A program made the position numbers and the translations under genes. A stretch of 64,000 bases of DNA from Streptomyces sparsogenes. Its GTDB lineage: Bacteria > Actinomycetota > Actinomycetes > Streptomycetales > Streptomycetaceae. The notes beneath the pieces are model-generated. The model was given only the letters and a program-made list of their open reading frames with translations, made no database searches and was not told the DNA's origin. Location of the stretch: the NCBI RefSeq assembly GCF_001704635.1, contig NZ_MAXF01000148.1, positions 1-64,000 of the forward strand. The letters run 5' to 3'. This document shows, piece after piece, positions 33,899 to 41,853 of the stretch (positions are counted from its first letter, which is position 1; the number at the start of each line of letters is the position of its first letter).

Positions 33899-33971
33899 GG
33901 CTTCATTGTGACCGCTGCCCTCCCGGGGCCCGGGGCCCGGGGCCGGGGCATCCGCGGGCGGCGCGCCGCGC

Positions 33972-34514
33972 TCAGGCGGTCTCCGCGGCTTCCGGGGCTT
34001 CCGCGGCTTCCAGGGGCCGCTGCATGAGGAGGGTGTCGACCCAGCGGCCGTGCTTGTGGCCCACGGCCGTCAGCCGGCCGGCGTCGGTGAAGCCGAAGCG
34101 GCGGTGCAGGGCGGCGGAGGCGTCGCTGCCGGTGTCCGCGATGACCGCGATCATCCGCCGCCGGCCCGCGCGGGCGGCCTCGGTGATCAGGGGGCCCAGC
34201 AGGGCGCTGCCCAGGCCCCGGCCGGTGGCGTCGGGGGCCAGGTAGATGGTGTCCTCCACCGTGTACCGGTACGCCGGCTTGGGGCGCCACGGCCCGGCGT
34301 ACGCGAACCCGGCCACGTCGCCGGAGAGTTCGGCGACCAGGAAGGGCAGGCCGTGGGCGGTGAGTTCGTCGAACCGCCGCTCCCAGTCGGCGGTGGAGCG
34401 GGGGGTCTCGTCGAAGGTGGCCACGGTGTGCCGGACGTAGTGGGCGTAGATGTCGGCGACGGCCTTCAGATCGGCGCGGACCGCCGGCCGGATGGCGGCT
34501 TCCGGGAGCGTCAC
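33972..34514 (-). CDS. GNAT N-acetyltransferase (phosphinothricin acetyltransferase-like)
   Basis: This 180-residue acetyltransferase has the PAT/Bar-like layout. It begins IRPAVRADLKAVADIYAHYV, has FDETPRSTADWERRF at 35-50, GFAYAGPWRPKPAYRYTVEDTIYLAPDATGRGLGSALL around 70-110 with the acetyl-CoA loop TGRGLGSALL, and then HRRFGFTDAGRL. Relatives acetylate phosphinothricin, methionine sulfoximine or similar amines. The GTG start at 34514 lies just beyond the direct-repeat operator shared with the divergent XRE-cupin gene, so it is likely the controlled target. Confidence 0.88.
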   Translation of the reverse strand: MTLPEAAIRPAVRADLKAVADIYAHYVRHTVATFDETPRSTADWERRFDELTAHGLPFLVAELSGDVAGFAYAGPWRPKPAYRYTVEDTIYLAPDATGRGLGSALLGPLITEAARAGRRRMIAVIADTGSDASAALHRRFGFTDAGRLTAVGHKHGRWVDTLLMQRPLEAAEAPEAAETA

Positions 34515-34531
34515 GGTCGGGCTCTTTTCGC

Positions 34532-34562
34532 TATAGAGGAAGAAGCGCTTATTATAGAGGAA
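34532..34562. promoter_or_regulatory. Paired direct-repeat operator, TATAGAGGAA x2
   Basis: TATAGAGGAA occurs exactly at 34532-34541 and 34553-34562, 21 bp apart, i.e. two helical turns on the same face. The second copy touches the ATG of the XRE gene. The reverse strand carries TATAAT at 34556-34551, a possible -10 for the GNAT gene. Position and symmetry suggest autoregulation by the XRE protein. Confidence 0.65.
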
Positions 34563-35137
34563 TGCTGGATCTCGTGACCCTCGGCACCCGCGTGCAGGGA
34601 CTGCGGCACGCGCGCGGCCTGACCCTGCAGCGGCTGGCCGACGCGGCCGAGGTGAGCGTGAGCATGCTGTCCTCCGTGGAGCGCGGCCAGAAGGCGCCCA
34701 CGGTCCTCGTCCTCGCCCGCATCGCCGACGGGCTCGGCGTGCCGCTCGCCGACCTGGTCGCCGAGCCCGAGGACGGCCGCGTCGTCGTACGCAGGGCGGC
34801 CGACCAGGACACCGTCGAGGAGCCCGGAGGGTGGCGGTGGACCGTCCTCACACCCGTGGTGCCCGGCGTCAACTTCGAATGGATCCGCACCACCCTGCCA
34901 CCGGGCTGCGACGCGGGGACCTTCCCCGCGTACGCCCCGGGCTCCCACGAGTTCGTCGTCGTGGAGTCGGGGACCCTGCGGCTGACCCTCGGCGGCAGGA
35001 CGGTGGAGCTCGGCGCGGGGGACTCGGCTTACTTCGCCGCCGACGTCGCCCACGGCTACGCCAACCCCGGCCGCGAGCCCTGCGCCTACCACGTCGCCGC
35101 GCTCATCATGCGGCCCCGCGCGGCACAGACCCGCTGA
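34562..35137 (+). CDS. XRE-family regulator with C-terminal cupin domain
   Basis: This 191-residue protein has an N-terminal helix-turn-helix (residues 5-62): LRHARGLTLQRLADAAEVSVSMLSSVERGQKAPTV. A cupin_2 domain spans about 110-185: FPAYAPGSHEFVVVESGTLRLTLGG and GDSAYFAADVAHGYANPG. This class senses small molecules through the cupin and often controls a neighbouring enzyme. Here the divergent GNAT gene shares the operator region. The ATG abuts an AGAGGA that is also part of the repeat, so translation and repression would compete for the same bases. Confidence 0.9.
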   Translation: MLDLVTLGTRVQGLRHARGLTLQRLADAAEVSVSMLSSVERGQKAPTVLVLARIADGLGVPLADLVAEPEDGRVVVRRAADQDTVEEPGGWRWTVLTPVVPGVNFEWIRTTLPPGCDAGTFPAYAPGSHEFVVVESGTLRLTLGGRTVELGAGDSAYFAADVAHGYANPGREPCAYHVAALIMRPRAAQTR

Positions 35138-35201
35138 CGGGGCCCGGCGATATTCGATTGCCGCGCGGGTTCCATCGCCGCGCGGGCGCGGCGCCTGCTC
35201 G

Positions 35202-35852
35202 TCAGCGCCCTTCGTCGTCTTCATGGCCTGCGCGGCCCCCGTCGCCCTTGTCGCGGCGCGGGCCGCGCAGATGGCGCAGCAGGTCGTCCCCGGCCGGATA
35301 CGGGCGCTCCTCGGGCAGCAGCTTCGCCGCCGCGTCCAGCTCGTCGCGGCGCACCAGGGCGTGGATCTCGTGGGCCAGCGGGGTCACATCGGTGATCGAG
35401 ACCGTCCACTCGTCCGCGTACCGGCGCGCCGCCTCGCCGGCGAGGCCGAGTTGCAGGGAGCGGTACGGCAGCGGCCGCAGCCGCAGATCGCGCTCCGGGT
35501 CCCACTGGACGCGGGCGGGGGCGGCCCTGAGCGCGCGCTTCCAGGACGCCTGGTCGGGGTGGAGTGCGCGCTCGTAGTGCGACAGACACGCCCGGGCCAG
35601 CGCCCACTCGAACCCCTCACGGGTGATCTCGACGGCCAGGACGGTCTCCTGCCCCTCCTTGGCGCCCCAGCCGCAGCGGTACATCATCCACAGGAACGAC
35701 GGCTTGATCCAGGTCATCCGGTCGCGCTTCCAGGCGGCCGGGAAGCAGCCGTCGCGCGCCGCGGGCAGCCCGAGGTGCGGGGCGTACGCCTGGTAGACGG
35801 TGACCGTGGAGGCCGTGTGCAGCGCGCGGATCTGATGGGGTGGTGCTTGCAT
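35202..35852 (-). CDS. DUF4291 family protein
   Basis: This 216-residue cytoplasmic protein has the DUF4291 signatures IRALHTASTVTVYQAYAP, the very conserved DRMTWIKPSFLWMMYRCGW, and later the LRPLPYRSLQLGL and DEWTVSITDVTPLA stretches. Function is unknown; the invariant Trp/Lys/Arg-rich block suggests nucleotide or nucleic-acid binding (inference). The last 20 residues are charged and disordered. It converges with XRE-cupin and is divergent, by 57 bp, from the DUF429 gene. Confidence 0.9.
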   Translation of the reverse strand: MQAPPHQIRALHTASTVTVYQAYAPHLGLPAARDGCFPAAWKRDRMTWIKPSFLWMMYRCGWGAKEGQETVLAVEITREGFEWALARACLSHYERALHPDQASWKRALRAAPARVQWDPERDLRLRPLPYRSLQLGLAGEAARRYADEWTVSITDVTPLAHEIHALVRRDELDAAAKLLPEERPYPAGDDLLRHLRGPRRDKGDGGRAGHEDDEGR

Positions 35853-35909
35853 GCCGCTCAGGGTGGCGGGGATGTGCCGCGTGCGGCCAGCGAATTAAGG
35901 ATACGAGCC

Positions 35910-36641
35910 ATGGGTCCCCGTAGCGATGTCTCTCGCACCCCTCCTCCCGCCGGGCCCGCGGCCCCGTGCGTCGTGGGGGTGGACGCCTGCCCGGGCGGCT
36001 GGGTGGCGGTGGTCCTGCGCGACGGCCGGTACGCGGGCGCCGACGCCGATCCGGCGCTGGCCGCGCTGCTGGCGCGGCTGCCGGAAGCCGCCGTGGTGGC
36101 GGTCGACATGCCGCTCGGGCTGCTGGAGTCGGGGCGGCGCCGCGCGGACGAGCTGGCGCTCGGCCTGGTCGCCCCGCACCGCTCCCGGGTGTTCCCGGTG
36201 CCGCCGCGCCAGGTGTGGGAGGAGTCCGGGTACGAGGCGGCGAACGAGCGCTGCCGCCGCCTCACCGGCTCGGGGCTGTCCCGCCAGTCCTGGGGCCTGG
36301 CCCTGAAACTGCGGGAGGCCAACGCCTGCCGGGAGGGCGGCGAGCGGCGCCTGTACGAGGTGCACCCGGAGGTCTCCTTCGCGGCCCTGGCCGGCGGGCG
36401 CCCGGTGGCCTGGCGCAAGAAGAGCTGGAACGGCCAGGCCCAGCGGCGGCGGCTGCTCGGCGAACGGGGCATCACCCTGCCGGACGACCTCGGCCCGGCC
36501 GGCCGCGTCCCGCCCGACGACGTCCTGGACGCCGCGGCGGCGGCCTGGAGCGCCCACCGGATCGCCCTCGGCACCGCGGTGAGCCTGCCCGACCCGCCCC
36601 AGACCACGCGCGACGGGCTCCCGGTGGCCATCTGGTACTGA
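35910..36641 (+). CDS. DUF429 family protein (RNase H-like fold)
   Basis: This 243-residue protein has VGVDACPGGWVAVVL at residue 20 with the first acidic residue, VVAVDMPLGLLESG at about 60, and HRSRVFPVPPRQVWE. LYEVHPEVSFAALAG follows, and the ending is PPDDVLDAAAAAWSAHRI. These are the blocks of DUF429, predicted to be an RNase H-like nuclease. The acidic residues (D in GVDACPGG, D in VDMPLG, E in EVHPEVSF, D in DDVLDA) are all retained, consistent with metal binding. AAGGA precedes the ATG at 35910. Confidence 0.88.
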   Translation: MGPRSDVSRTPPPAGPAAPCVVGVDACPGGWVAVVLRDGRYAGADADPALAALLARLPEAAVVAVDMPLGLLESGRRRADELALGLVAPHRSRVFPVPPRQVWEESGYEAANERCRRLTGSGLSRQSWGLALKLREANACREGGERRLYEVHPEVSFAALAGGRPVAWRKKSWNGQAQRRRLLGERGITLPDDLGPAGRVPPDDVLDAAAAAWSAHRIALGTAVSLPDPPQTTRDGLPVAIWY

Positions 36642-36717
36642 CCCCCTCCTCTCCCCCCCCGTCCCGCCGACTGGGCCCTCGCCCGGACGCCACTGACCGC
36701 GGTGTCCTGCTGGGTGC

Positions 36718-36754
36718 GGGAGGCCGCCCGGCCCCCTCCGCCGGGCGGCCTCCC
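36718..36754. terminator. Perfect 14-bp stem-loop between convergent genes
   Basis: GGGAGGCCGCCCGG pairs with CCGGGCGGCCTCCC around 9 bases, and CCGTTTC follows on the plus strand. It lies 77 bp after DUF429 and 25 bp after the M23 peptidase stop. Confidence 0.75.
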
Positions 36755-36778
36755 CGTTTCACCAGGCCCGTCGGGGCG

Positions 36779-38047
36779 TCAGACGACGACCCCATGCGAG
36801 CGCAGATAGGCGACGGGGTCGATGTCCGAGCCGTAGCGCGGCCCGGTGCGCACCTCGAAGTGGAGGTGCGGTCCGGTGGCGTTGCCGGTGGCCCCGGAGC
36901 GGGCGATCCGCCGGCCGGCGTCCACCGTCTGGCCGGGGCGCACCGCGAGCGAGGACAGGTGGGCGTACTGGGTGTAGAGGCCGTTCGCGTGCCGGATGAC
37001 CACCTCGTAGCCGTAGGAGCCGCCCCAGCCCGCGGTCACCACGACGCCCGGGGCGGCCGCGCGCACCCCGGTGCCGACGGGCACCACGAAGTCCACGCCG
37101 GTGTGGTGGCCGCCGGCCCAGCGCGGGCCCCGGACGCCGTAGGAGGTGCCGACCTGGCCGCTGACCGGTGCCACATGGGCGCGCCGGGCCGCGGGGCGCC
37201 GGGCGCCGTGCGCCGGGGTGTCCGACGAGCTCCGCGCGGCGCCCTCCGCCGTGTCGCCGCCGCGCGCGGAGCGCGGCTGCCCGGAGCGCGGCCGCTTCCG
37301 GTGCGCCGCGGCCTCGCGCGCCTGGCCGCCGCGGGAGGGCAGGGCGAGCCGCTGGCCGGGGTGGATGAGGTCCGGGTCGGGGCCGACGGTGCTCCAGTTG
37401 GCGCGGTAGAGCGTCTTCCAGCCGCCGCTGACCGACTCGCGCAGCGCGATGCGCGACAGCGAGTCCCCGGGCCTGACCCGGTACGGCCCGGAGCCGGTGG
37501 CGTGCCGCCGTGGGGTGGCCGCGCGGTGGCGGGAACCGCCGGAGCCCGCGGCGTGGCCGGAGCCTCCGGAGTGGCCGGACCCCGTGGAGTGGCGGGACTC
37601 CGTGGAGTGGCGGGAGCCCCCGGAGTGGCGGGAGCCGCCGTGGTCGGTGCCGGCCGCGGGCCGGCTGTCGCGGGTCAGCCGGCCCCGCGCCGAGCAGACC
37701 GGCCAGGCCCCCGGGCCCTGGCGGCGCAGCACCGCCTCGGCCACGGCGATCTGCTGGGACCGGGTCGCCAGGTCGGCCCGGGCGGCGTACTTGGTGCCGC
37801 CGTAGGCCGCCCACGTGTGCTGGGAGAACTGCAACCCGCCGTAGTACCCGTTGCCGGTGTTGATGTCCCAGTCCCCGCCGCTCTCGCACTCGGCGACCTT
37901 GTCCCAGGCCTCCGAAGGGGCCGCGGCGGCCGGCTCGGCGCCCAGCAGCGGCAGGACGATTCCCACGCTGCCCGCGGTGAGGGCGACACACAGGGGCGAG
38001 ATCCGGCTGGGCGGTGCGGAACGGCGGTGACTTCGTCGTTGGGCCAT
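36779..38047 (-). CDS. Secreted Rpf-like transglycosylase/LysM/M23 peptidase
   Basis: This 422-residue exported cell-wall enzyme has a signal peptide at 1-42 (ending GAEPAAAAP). The resuscitation-promoting-factor-like transglycosylase domain spans about 43-115: AWDKVAECESGGDWDIN with the catalytic Glu, and GNGYYGGLQFSQHTWAAYGG. A linker of GGSRHS/ESRHS-type repeats follows. A LysM module spans about 175-225 (YRVRPGDSLSRIA...LIHPGQRLALP). A C-terminal M23 domain has HHTGVDFVVPVG and PHLHFEV zinc ligands. One chain could therefore cut both glycan and peptide bonds. The start at 38047 is the only one preceding a signal peptide. Confidence 0.92.
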   Translation of the reverse strand: MAQRRSHRRSAPPSRISPLCVALTAGSVGIVLPLLGAEPAAAAPSEAWDKVAECESGGDWDINTGNGYYGGLQFSQHTWAAYGGTKYAARADLATRSQQIAVAEAVLRRQGPGAWPVCSARGRLTRDSRPAAGTDHGGSRHSGGSRHSTESRHSTGSGHSGGSGHAAGSGGSRHRAATPRRHATGSGPYRVRPGDSLSRIALRESVSGGWKTLYRANWSTVGPDPDLIHPGQRLALPSRGGQAREAAAHRKRPRSGQPRSARGGDTAEGAARSSSDTPAHGARRPAARRAHVAPVSGQVGTSYGVRGPRWAGGHHTGVDFVVPVGTGVRAAAPGVVVTAGWGGSYGYEVVIRHANGLYTQYAHLSSLAVRPGQTVDAGRRIARSGATGNATGPHLHFEVRTGPRYGSDIDPVAYLRSHGVVV

Positions 38048-38551
38048 GGGCCTGTTCCTCTCCACGAGCTTTCGACTCGCCCACCGGCGGCCCGGCGGGC
38101 TGTACGAGTACCGCAGCCGGGCCCCGCGGGTCGCAAGGCGCAGGGGGCCGCACGACCGACCGAGCGCCGTCGAACGCCACCCCCGCCGCGGCTGATGCCC
38201 CGTCAGCCGGGCACGGCAAGGCGCGTGGAGGACGGGGGGCGCACGGCCGGGACCGGCGCGGCCGGCGGCCTGGACGCCGCCGGCCCCGGGCGCGTCCCCG
38301 GCCCGGCCCGGCGGCGGGGGTCCGGCCGCGGCCGGGTGGGCGGGAAATGAGTCTTTCCCGGTGGGGGACGGCCGGGTAATCCACGGGATTGGATTCCGGA
38401 CCCCACCGGTACCGCGCGCCACGGAGGAGAGACGAAAGGAGAAGGAGAGAAGAAGAACGGCCGCGCCATGGGACGGCCCGCGGAGCCCGAGCGACGGCCC
38501 GGCCTTGACCCTCCGTGATGCCCGATGGCTCATGGCTCATGACCCATGCCC

Positions 38552-38567
38552 CACGCGTCAACGCGTG
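38552..38567. promoter_or_regulatory. CACGCGT-ca-ACGCGTG palindrome
   Basis: A perfect 7-bp inverted repeat with a 2-base centre lies about 500 bp upstream of the M23 gene start, in the unassigned region. It is a possible binding site for a dimeric regulator. Confidence 0.4.
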
Positions 38568-38973
38568 CCGGCCTGTTTCGGCGGGACGCCGTCGAGTCGC
38601 GGCGGACGGTATAGGGAGAGGGTGGGAGATGGAGGGAGGTCGAGGTCGGCGGTGAGCCGTTCCCTCCTGGGCGTATGCATTTGCGGTGCGTGGTGCGGGG
38701 GTTCGAGCCGGGCTCGGGCCCGGGGCGGGGCTTCCGCTCCCCGGCGGGTCGTATATCCGGCCGTCCATGGGCCTTCCCGCCCGTTCGTATCCTCACCCGC
38801 TCCGGAGTGCCGGGGTTCCGCCCGGTGCGGGGCGTGGGGACGAGGCCTTCCCGCGCGGGCCGCTGCCCGCGGCCCCGCTCCTCCCTGGGGGAGCGGGGTG
38901 GGCGTGCGGCTGCTCGTGCGGGGTGCGCGGCGCGGGGCCGTCACGGGAGAAGTGCCACGTCGCACGGCAGGCC

Positions 38974-39249
38974 TTATGAAGAGATCTCGCCGGTGGCACG
39001 TCCCTTGTCTTCCGTATCGATTTGCGGTTCCGTCCCCCACACGTTCAGATCCGGCCCAGGCGTGAGGTGGAGCCCCTCGGTGAGCGGTGAGCGGCGGGAT
39101 AGGGGAAAGATCCGCCGAACCCGCGCCGCCGTGCTTCTCCCGAAAAGGCGATCGCCATCCGGGCTCCCGCACGGGCCCGAAAACTGGCGGAGAATCAGAG
39201 GGTCCACGTATAGCGGGAGCCCTGCCGCCGCGCATACCATGGCATTCAC
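38974..39249 (-). CDS. Possible small protein, 91 aa, unknown
   Basis: A GTG at 39249 is preceded by GGAGGA at ideal 7-base spacing, the best ribosome site in this region. The 91-residue product begins MNAMVCAAAGLPLYVDPLIL and matches no family I know. The codons include TCT, TCA, CTA and a TAA stop, unusual for this genome, so it is either a recently acquired or lineage-specific gene, or chance. No signal peptide or domain is evident. Confidence 0.3.
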   Translation of the reverse strand: MNAMVCAAAGLPLYVDPLILRQFSGPCGSPDGDRLFGRSTAARVRRIFPLSRRSPLTEGLHLTPGPDLNVWGTEPQIDTEDKGRATGEISS

Positions 39250-39659
39250 ATCGACTTCCTCCGCAGACCGCCCGCCGGGGCGGTTCGCGGTTAATCATCT
39301 CTCCCCGCCGCACCGTCGGGACCGGGCCGGCCCCCGCGTCTTTATCCCGGGCTCCACCGCCGGTGAGGCGCCCAGGGCCCCCGCCCGGAGCCACGCCCGG
39401 GCCCGCGCCGCCGGGGGAGCGCACCGCGCCTACGGCGCACGGCGGTCGTTCCCCGCCCGGCGCCGTACATGACGTGGCGTAGCCGTGCGTACGACATCCC
39501 GTTGGACGCCCCACCGGGGGCGCACGCCGCGCCGCGGCGTGCCGCCGACCGCCCATCGGGCACCAGGCGCCCAGGCTTCCCACGCCGAGAAGCCGCGCCG
39601 ACCGCGCGGAGGGCCGGGCTGCCGGCCGAGGCCGGTCCGGCACACGACCGGCCCCCGCG

Positions 39660-39697
39660 GACACTCGCCCGCTGCCGCGGGGCAGCGGGCGAGTGTC
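39660..39697 (-). terminator. Perfect 17-bp stem-loop after the methyltransferase operon
   Basis: GACACTCGCCCGCTGCC pairs completely with GGCAGCGGGCGAGTGTC around a 4-base loop. It lies 56 bp past the methyltransferase stop and is the strongest hairpin seen in the window. Confidence 0.8.
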
Positions 39698-39752
39698 GCG
39701 TGCGGCCCCATGGGTGCAGGGCGGGGCCGTGGTCCGTACGGCCCCGCGGCGC

Positions 39753-40562
39753 TCAGGGCTTGCGCGCCAGGCCCGCGTAGACGGTGACCTTCGGGCCGTC
39801 GGGCGCGAGTTCCTCCGCCTCGGCGTCCGGCCGCCACTGCGAGACGAGGACGGGCGCGGGGCCGACGGGCTCCAGGCCGTGGAAGAACCTCGCGACCTCC
39901 GCCCGGGTGCGCGGCCGCAAGGTCACGCCCCCCTCGCGGTAGAGGGCCACGACCTTCTCCGCCTCCTCCTCGCTGCCGTCGGAGGTGGCGTGGGAGAACA
40001 CCAGGTGGCTGCCCGGGGCCAGCGCGTCCATCAGGGCGTGCACCAGGTCGTAGGCGCCGTCCTCGTCCGGGATGAAGTGCATGAGCGAGATGAGGGAGAG
40101 GGCGACCGGCCGGCTCAGGTCGAGTACCTCGGCGGCCAGGTCCATGATCTTCCCGGGCTCGCGCACATCCGCTTCGAGATAGTGGGTGGCCCCCTCCGGT
40201 GTGCTGCGCAGCAGGGCCTCGGCGTGGCGGAGCACGATGGGGTCGTTGTCCGTGTAGACCACGCGGGACTCGGGGGCCGTCCGCTGGGCGATCTGGTGGA
40301 GGTTGGGCTCGGTGGGGATGCCGGTGCCGATGTCGAGGAACTGGCGGGTGCCGGTGCGGGCGAGCCACTCGGTCGCGCGGTGCATGAACAGCCGGTTGAC
40401 CCGGGCGGAGGTTCTGACCGTGGGGTCGGTGTCCATGACCCGCAGGGCGAGTTGTTCATCGACCGGGTAGTTGTTCTTGCCGCCGAGTATGTAGTCGTAG
40501 ACGCGGGCCGGGTGGGGCCTGCTGGTGTCGATTCCGGCGAGGCCGGATTCGGGTGCTGGCAT
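39753..40562 (-). CDS. SAM-dependent methyltransferase, DUF574 family
   Basis: This 269-residue protein has the DUF574 hallmarks: GIDTSRPHPARVYDYILGGKNNY near the N-terminus, NRLFMHRATEWLARTGTRQFLDIGTGIPTEPNLHQ with the SAM loop DIGTGIP, VVYTDNDPIVLRHAEALL, and ALSLISLMHFIPDED. The ATG at 40562 has GGAG six bases upstream; an ATG four codons earlier lacks one. This actinomycete-specific family often sits next to WhiJ-type regulators, as here, and its methyl acceptor is unknown. It lies 64 bp downstream of the DUF397 gene in one operon that ends at the 39660 hairpin. Confidence 0.92.
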   Translation of the reverse strand: MPAPESGLAGIDTSRPHPARVYDYILGGKNNYPVDEQLALRVMDTDPTVRTSARVNRLFMHRATEWLARTGTRQFLDIGTGIPTEPNLHQIAQRTAPESRVVYTDNDPIVLRHAEALLRSTPEGATHYLEADVREPGKIMDLAAEVLDLSRPVALSLISLMHFIPDEDGAYDLVHALMDALAPGSHLVFSHATSDGSEEEAEKVVALYREGGVTLRPRTRAEVARFFHGLEPVGPAPVLVSQWRPDAEAEELAPDGPKVTVYAGLARKP

Positions 40563-40626
40563 GGTGCGCTCCATGGGGGTCGGCGCGATGGGGGGGTGAA
40601 GGGAGTAGTGCGTCGGGAGACGTGCC

Positions 40627-40863
40627 TCAGGACACCAGGAAGTCGGCCTTGCCGGCCTTGGCGCCCTGGATGAAGGCGATGATCTCGTTGCGGGTGTAGA
40701 TCAGCGCCGGGCCCTCCGGATCGGTGGACTGACGGAGCGCGACCCGGCCGTCGTCCAGTTTCCTGGCCTCGACGCAGTTGCCGCCGTTGCCGCCGCTCCA
40801 CGGCTTGTGCCAGCCCTCGGTGCCGAGGTCGGCCGCGCGCATGCCGTTGTAAATGCGATCCAT
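40627..40863 (-). CDS. DUF397 small protein
   Basis: This 78-residue protein of the actinomycete DUF397 family has WHKPWSGGNGGNCVEARKLDDGRVALRQSTDPEGPALIYTRNE as its core, followed by a short tail. Members are partners of XRE/DUF5753 regulators in WhiJ-like, toxin-antitoxin-like pairs. The start codon directly follows the regulator's stop (TGA then ATG), so translation is coupled. Confidence 0.93.
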   Translation of the reverse strand: MDRIYNGMRAADLGTEGWHKPWSGGNGGNCVEARKLDDGRVALRQSTDPEGPALIYTRNEIIAFIQGAKAGKADFLVS

Positions 40864-41724
40864 TCAGAGCTCCTTGCGGAAGTCCCGGAGGATTTCCTTT
40901 GTGCGTCGTGCGGTTGCCGCCTGGGCCGCCATGCGGTCCATGACCTCCAGATGGGAGGCCACCTCGACACGTTCGTCGAGGTAGACGGCGCCGGTCAGGT
41001 ACTCGACGTAGACCATGTCCGGCAGTTCGGGTACAGCGAAACGGAAGAGGACGAAGGGCCCGTAGGTGCCCGGGTGGTGGCCCGAGGAGAACTCCGCGAT
41101 CTGCAGGGTGACGTTCGGCCGCTCGGTGGCCGCCAGTAGCCGGTCGATCTGCCCCCGCATCACCTCCGGGGTGCCCACGGGGCGGCGCAGCACCGTCTCG
41201 TCCATCACCACCCACAGGTGGGGGGCGTCCTCACGGGTGAGCAGCGCCTGGCGCTCCATGCGCAGGGCGACATGCCGCTCGGTGTCCTCGGGGCCGACCT
41301 GGCCGACGGCGCCGGTGCGCATGATGGCCCGGGCGTAGTCCTCGGTCTGGAGCAGGCCGGGGACGAAGTGCGGCTCGTACGCGCGGATGATGGCGGCCGC
41401 GCCCTCGAGGCTGACGTGCACGCTGAACCAGTCCGGCAGGATGTCGTGGAACCGCTGCCACCAGCCGGGCCGGTTGGCCTCCTCGGTCAGGGCGATGAAC
41501 GCCTCGGCCTCGTCGCCCGTGACGCCGTAGGCCTCCAGCAGCATCCGTACATACGGGATCTTCAGGGCGACCTCGGCGGTCTCCATCCTGCGGATGGTGG
41601 CGGGGGCCACGTGCAGCACCTTGGCGGCCTGCTCGCGCTTGAGACCCGCCCGTTCGCGCAGGTCCCGCAGGCGCTTGCCGAGGACGACCTGGCCCACGGT
41701 CGGGGCGGAGCGCGGTTCACTCAC
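40864..41724 (-). CDS. WhiJ-like XRE regulator with DUF5753 domain
   Basis: This 286-residue protein has an N-terminal helix-turn-helix (residues 10-70): LRDLRERAGLKREQAAKVLHVAPATIRRMETAEVAL. A DUF5753 domain spans about 95-270: RAYEPHFVPGLLQTEDYARAIM, WVVMDETVLRRPVG and VEYLTGAVYLDE. Such proteins, with a DUF397 partner, control developmental and antibiotic genes in Streptomyces (WhiJ is the named example). It is divergent from the small gene at 41854, with TGCACTT repeats in the 129 bp gap. Confidence 0.93.
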   Translation of the reverse strand: MSEPRSAPTVGQVVLGKRLRDLRERAGLKREQAAKVLHVAPATIRRMETAEVALKIPYVRMLLEAYGVTGDEAEAFIALTEEANRPGWWQRFHDILPDWFSVHVSLEGAAAIIRAYEPHFVPGLLQTEDYARAIMRTGAVGQVGPEDTERHVALRMERQALLTREDAPHLWVVMDETVLRRPVGTPEVMRGQIDRLLAATERPNVTLQIAEFSSGHHPGTYGPFVLFRFAVPELPDMVYVEYLTGAVYLDERVEVASHLEVMDRMAAQAATARRTKEILRDFRKEL

Positions 41725-41783
41725 TTCTTACCTCCCGCAGCTGATGCCCGAAGTGTGTCATGCCCTGAATGGAGCGGACACAC

Positions 41784-41829
41784 TGCACTTGCGACTCTGC
41801 ACTTTTCAGAGTGCCCCTTGCCAAGTGCA
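41784..41829. promoter_or_regulatory. TGCACTT repeat operator in whiJ-type divergent promoter
   Basis: TGCACTT occurs at 41784-41790 and 41798-41804 (14 bp apart), and inverted as AAGTGCA at 41823-41829. The middle copy also forms GCACT-N6-AGTGC with bases up to 41814. The cluster fills most of the divergent gap and is a likely binding region for the XRE/DUF5753 protein (inference). Confidence 0.65.
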
Positions 41830-41853
41830 CAAGGCGTTACGCATAGTGGCGTC

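Larger units (their letters stand above)
38048..39659. other. Large region without a confident gene
   Basis: About 1.6 kb separates the M23 gene from the methyltransferase terminator. Open frames here are numerous but have Arg/Pro/Gly-rich, family-less translations, and the only plausible one is listed separately. Bases 38340-39300 are noticeably less GC-rich than coding DNA nearby. They contain purine-rich runs (38420-38460), the palindrome at 38552, and two near-identical 16-mers (CGTATGCATTTGCGGT at about 38670 and CGTATCGATTTGCGGT at about 39012). It may hold promoters, a regulatory RNA or relic sequence. Confidence 0.5.

Noticed and set aside
38048..38420. c-di-AMP (ydaO-type) riboswitch upstream of the Rpf/M23 gene
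   Set aside because: Such riboswitches precede some Streptomyces wall-hydrolase genes, but I could not match the conserved blocks on the minus strand here. An Rfam ydaO-yuaA scan would decide.
38690..38740. tRNA gene suggested by a GGTTCGAGCC T-loop-like string
   Set aside because: No acceptor stem, D-arm or anticodon arm can be built around it.
39469..39787. Small genes in the region before the methyltransferase terminator
   Set aside because: Overlapping frames in several phases have no ribosome site and consist of Arg/Pro/Gly runs.
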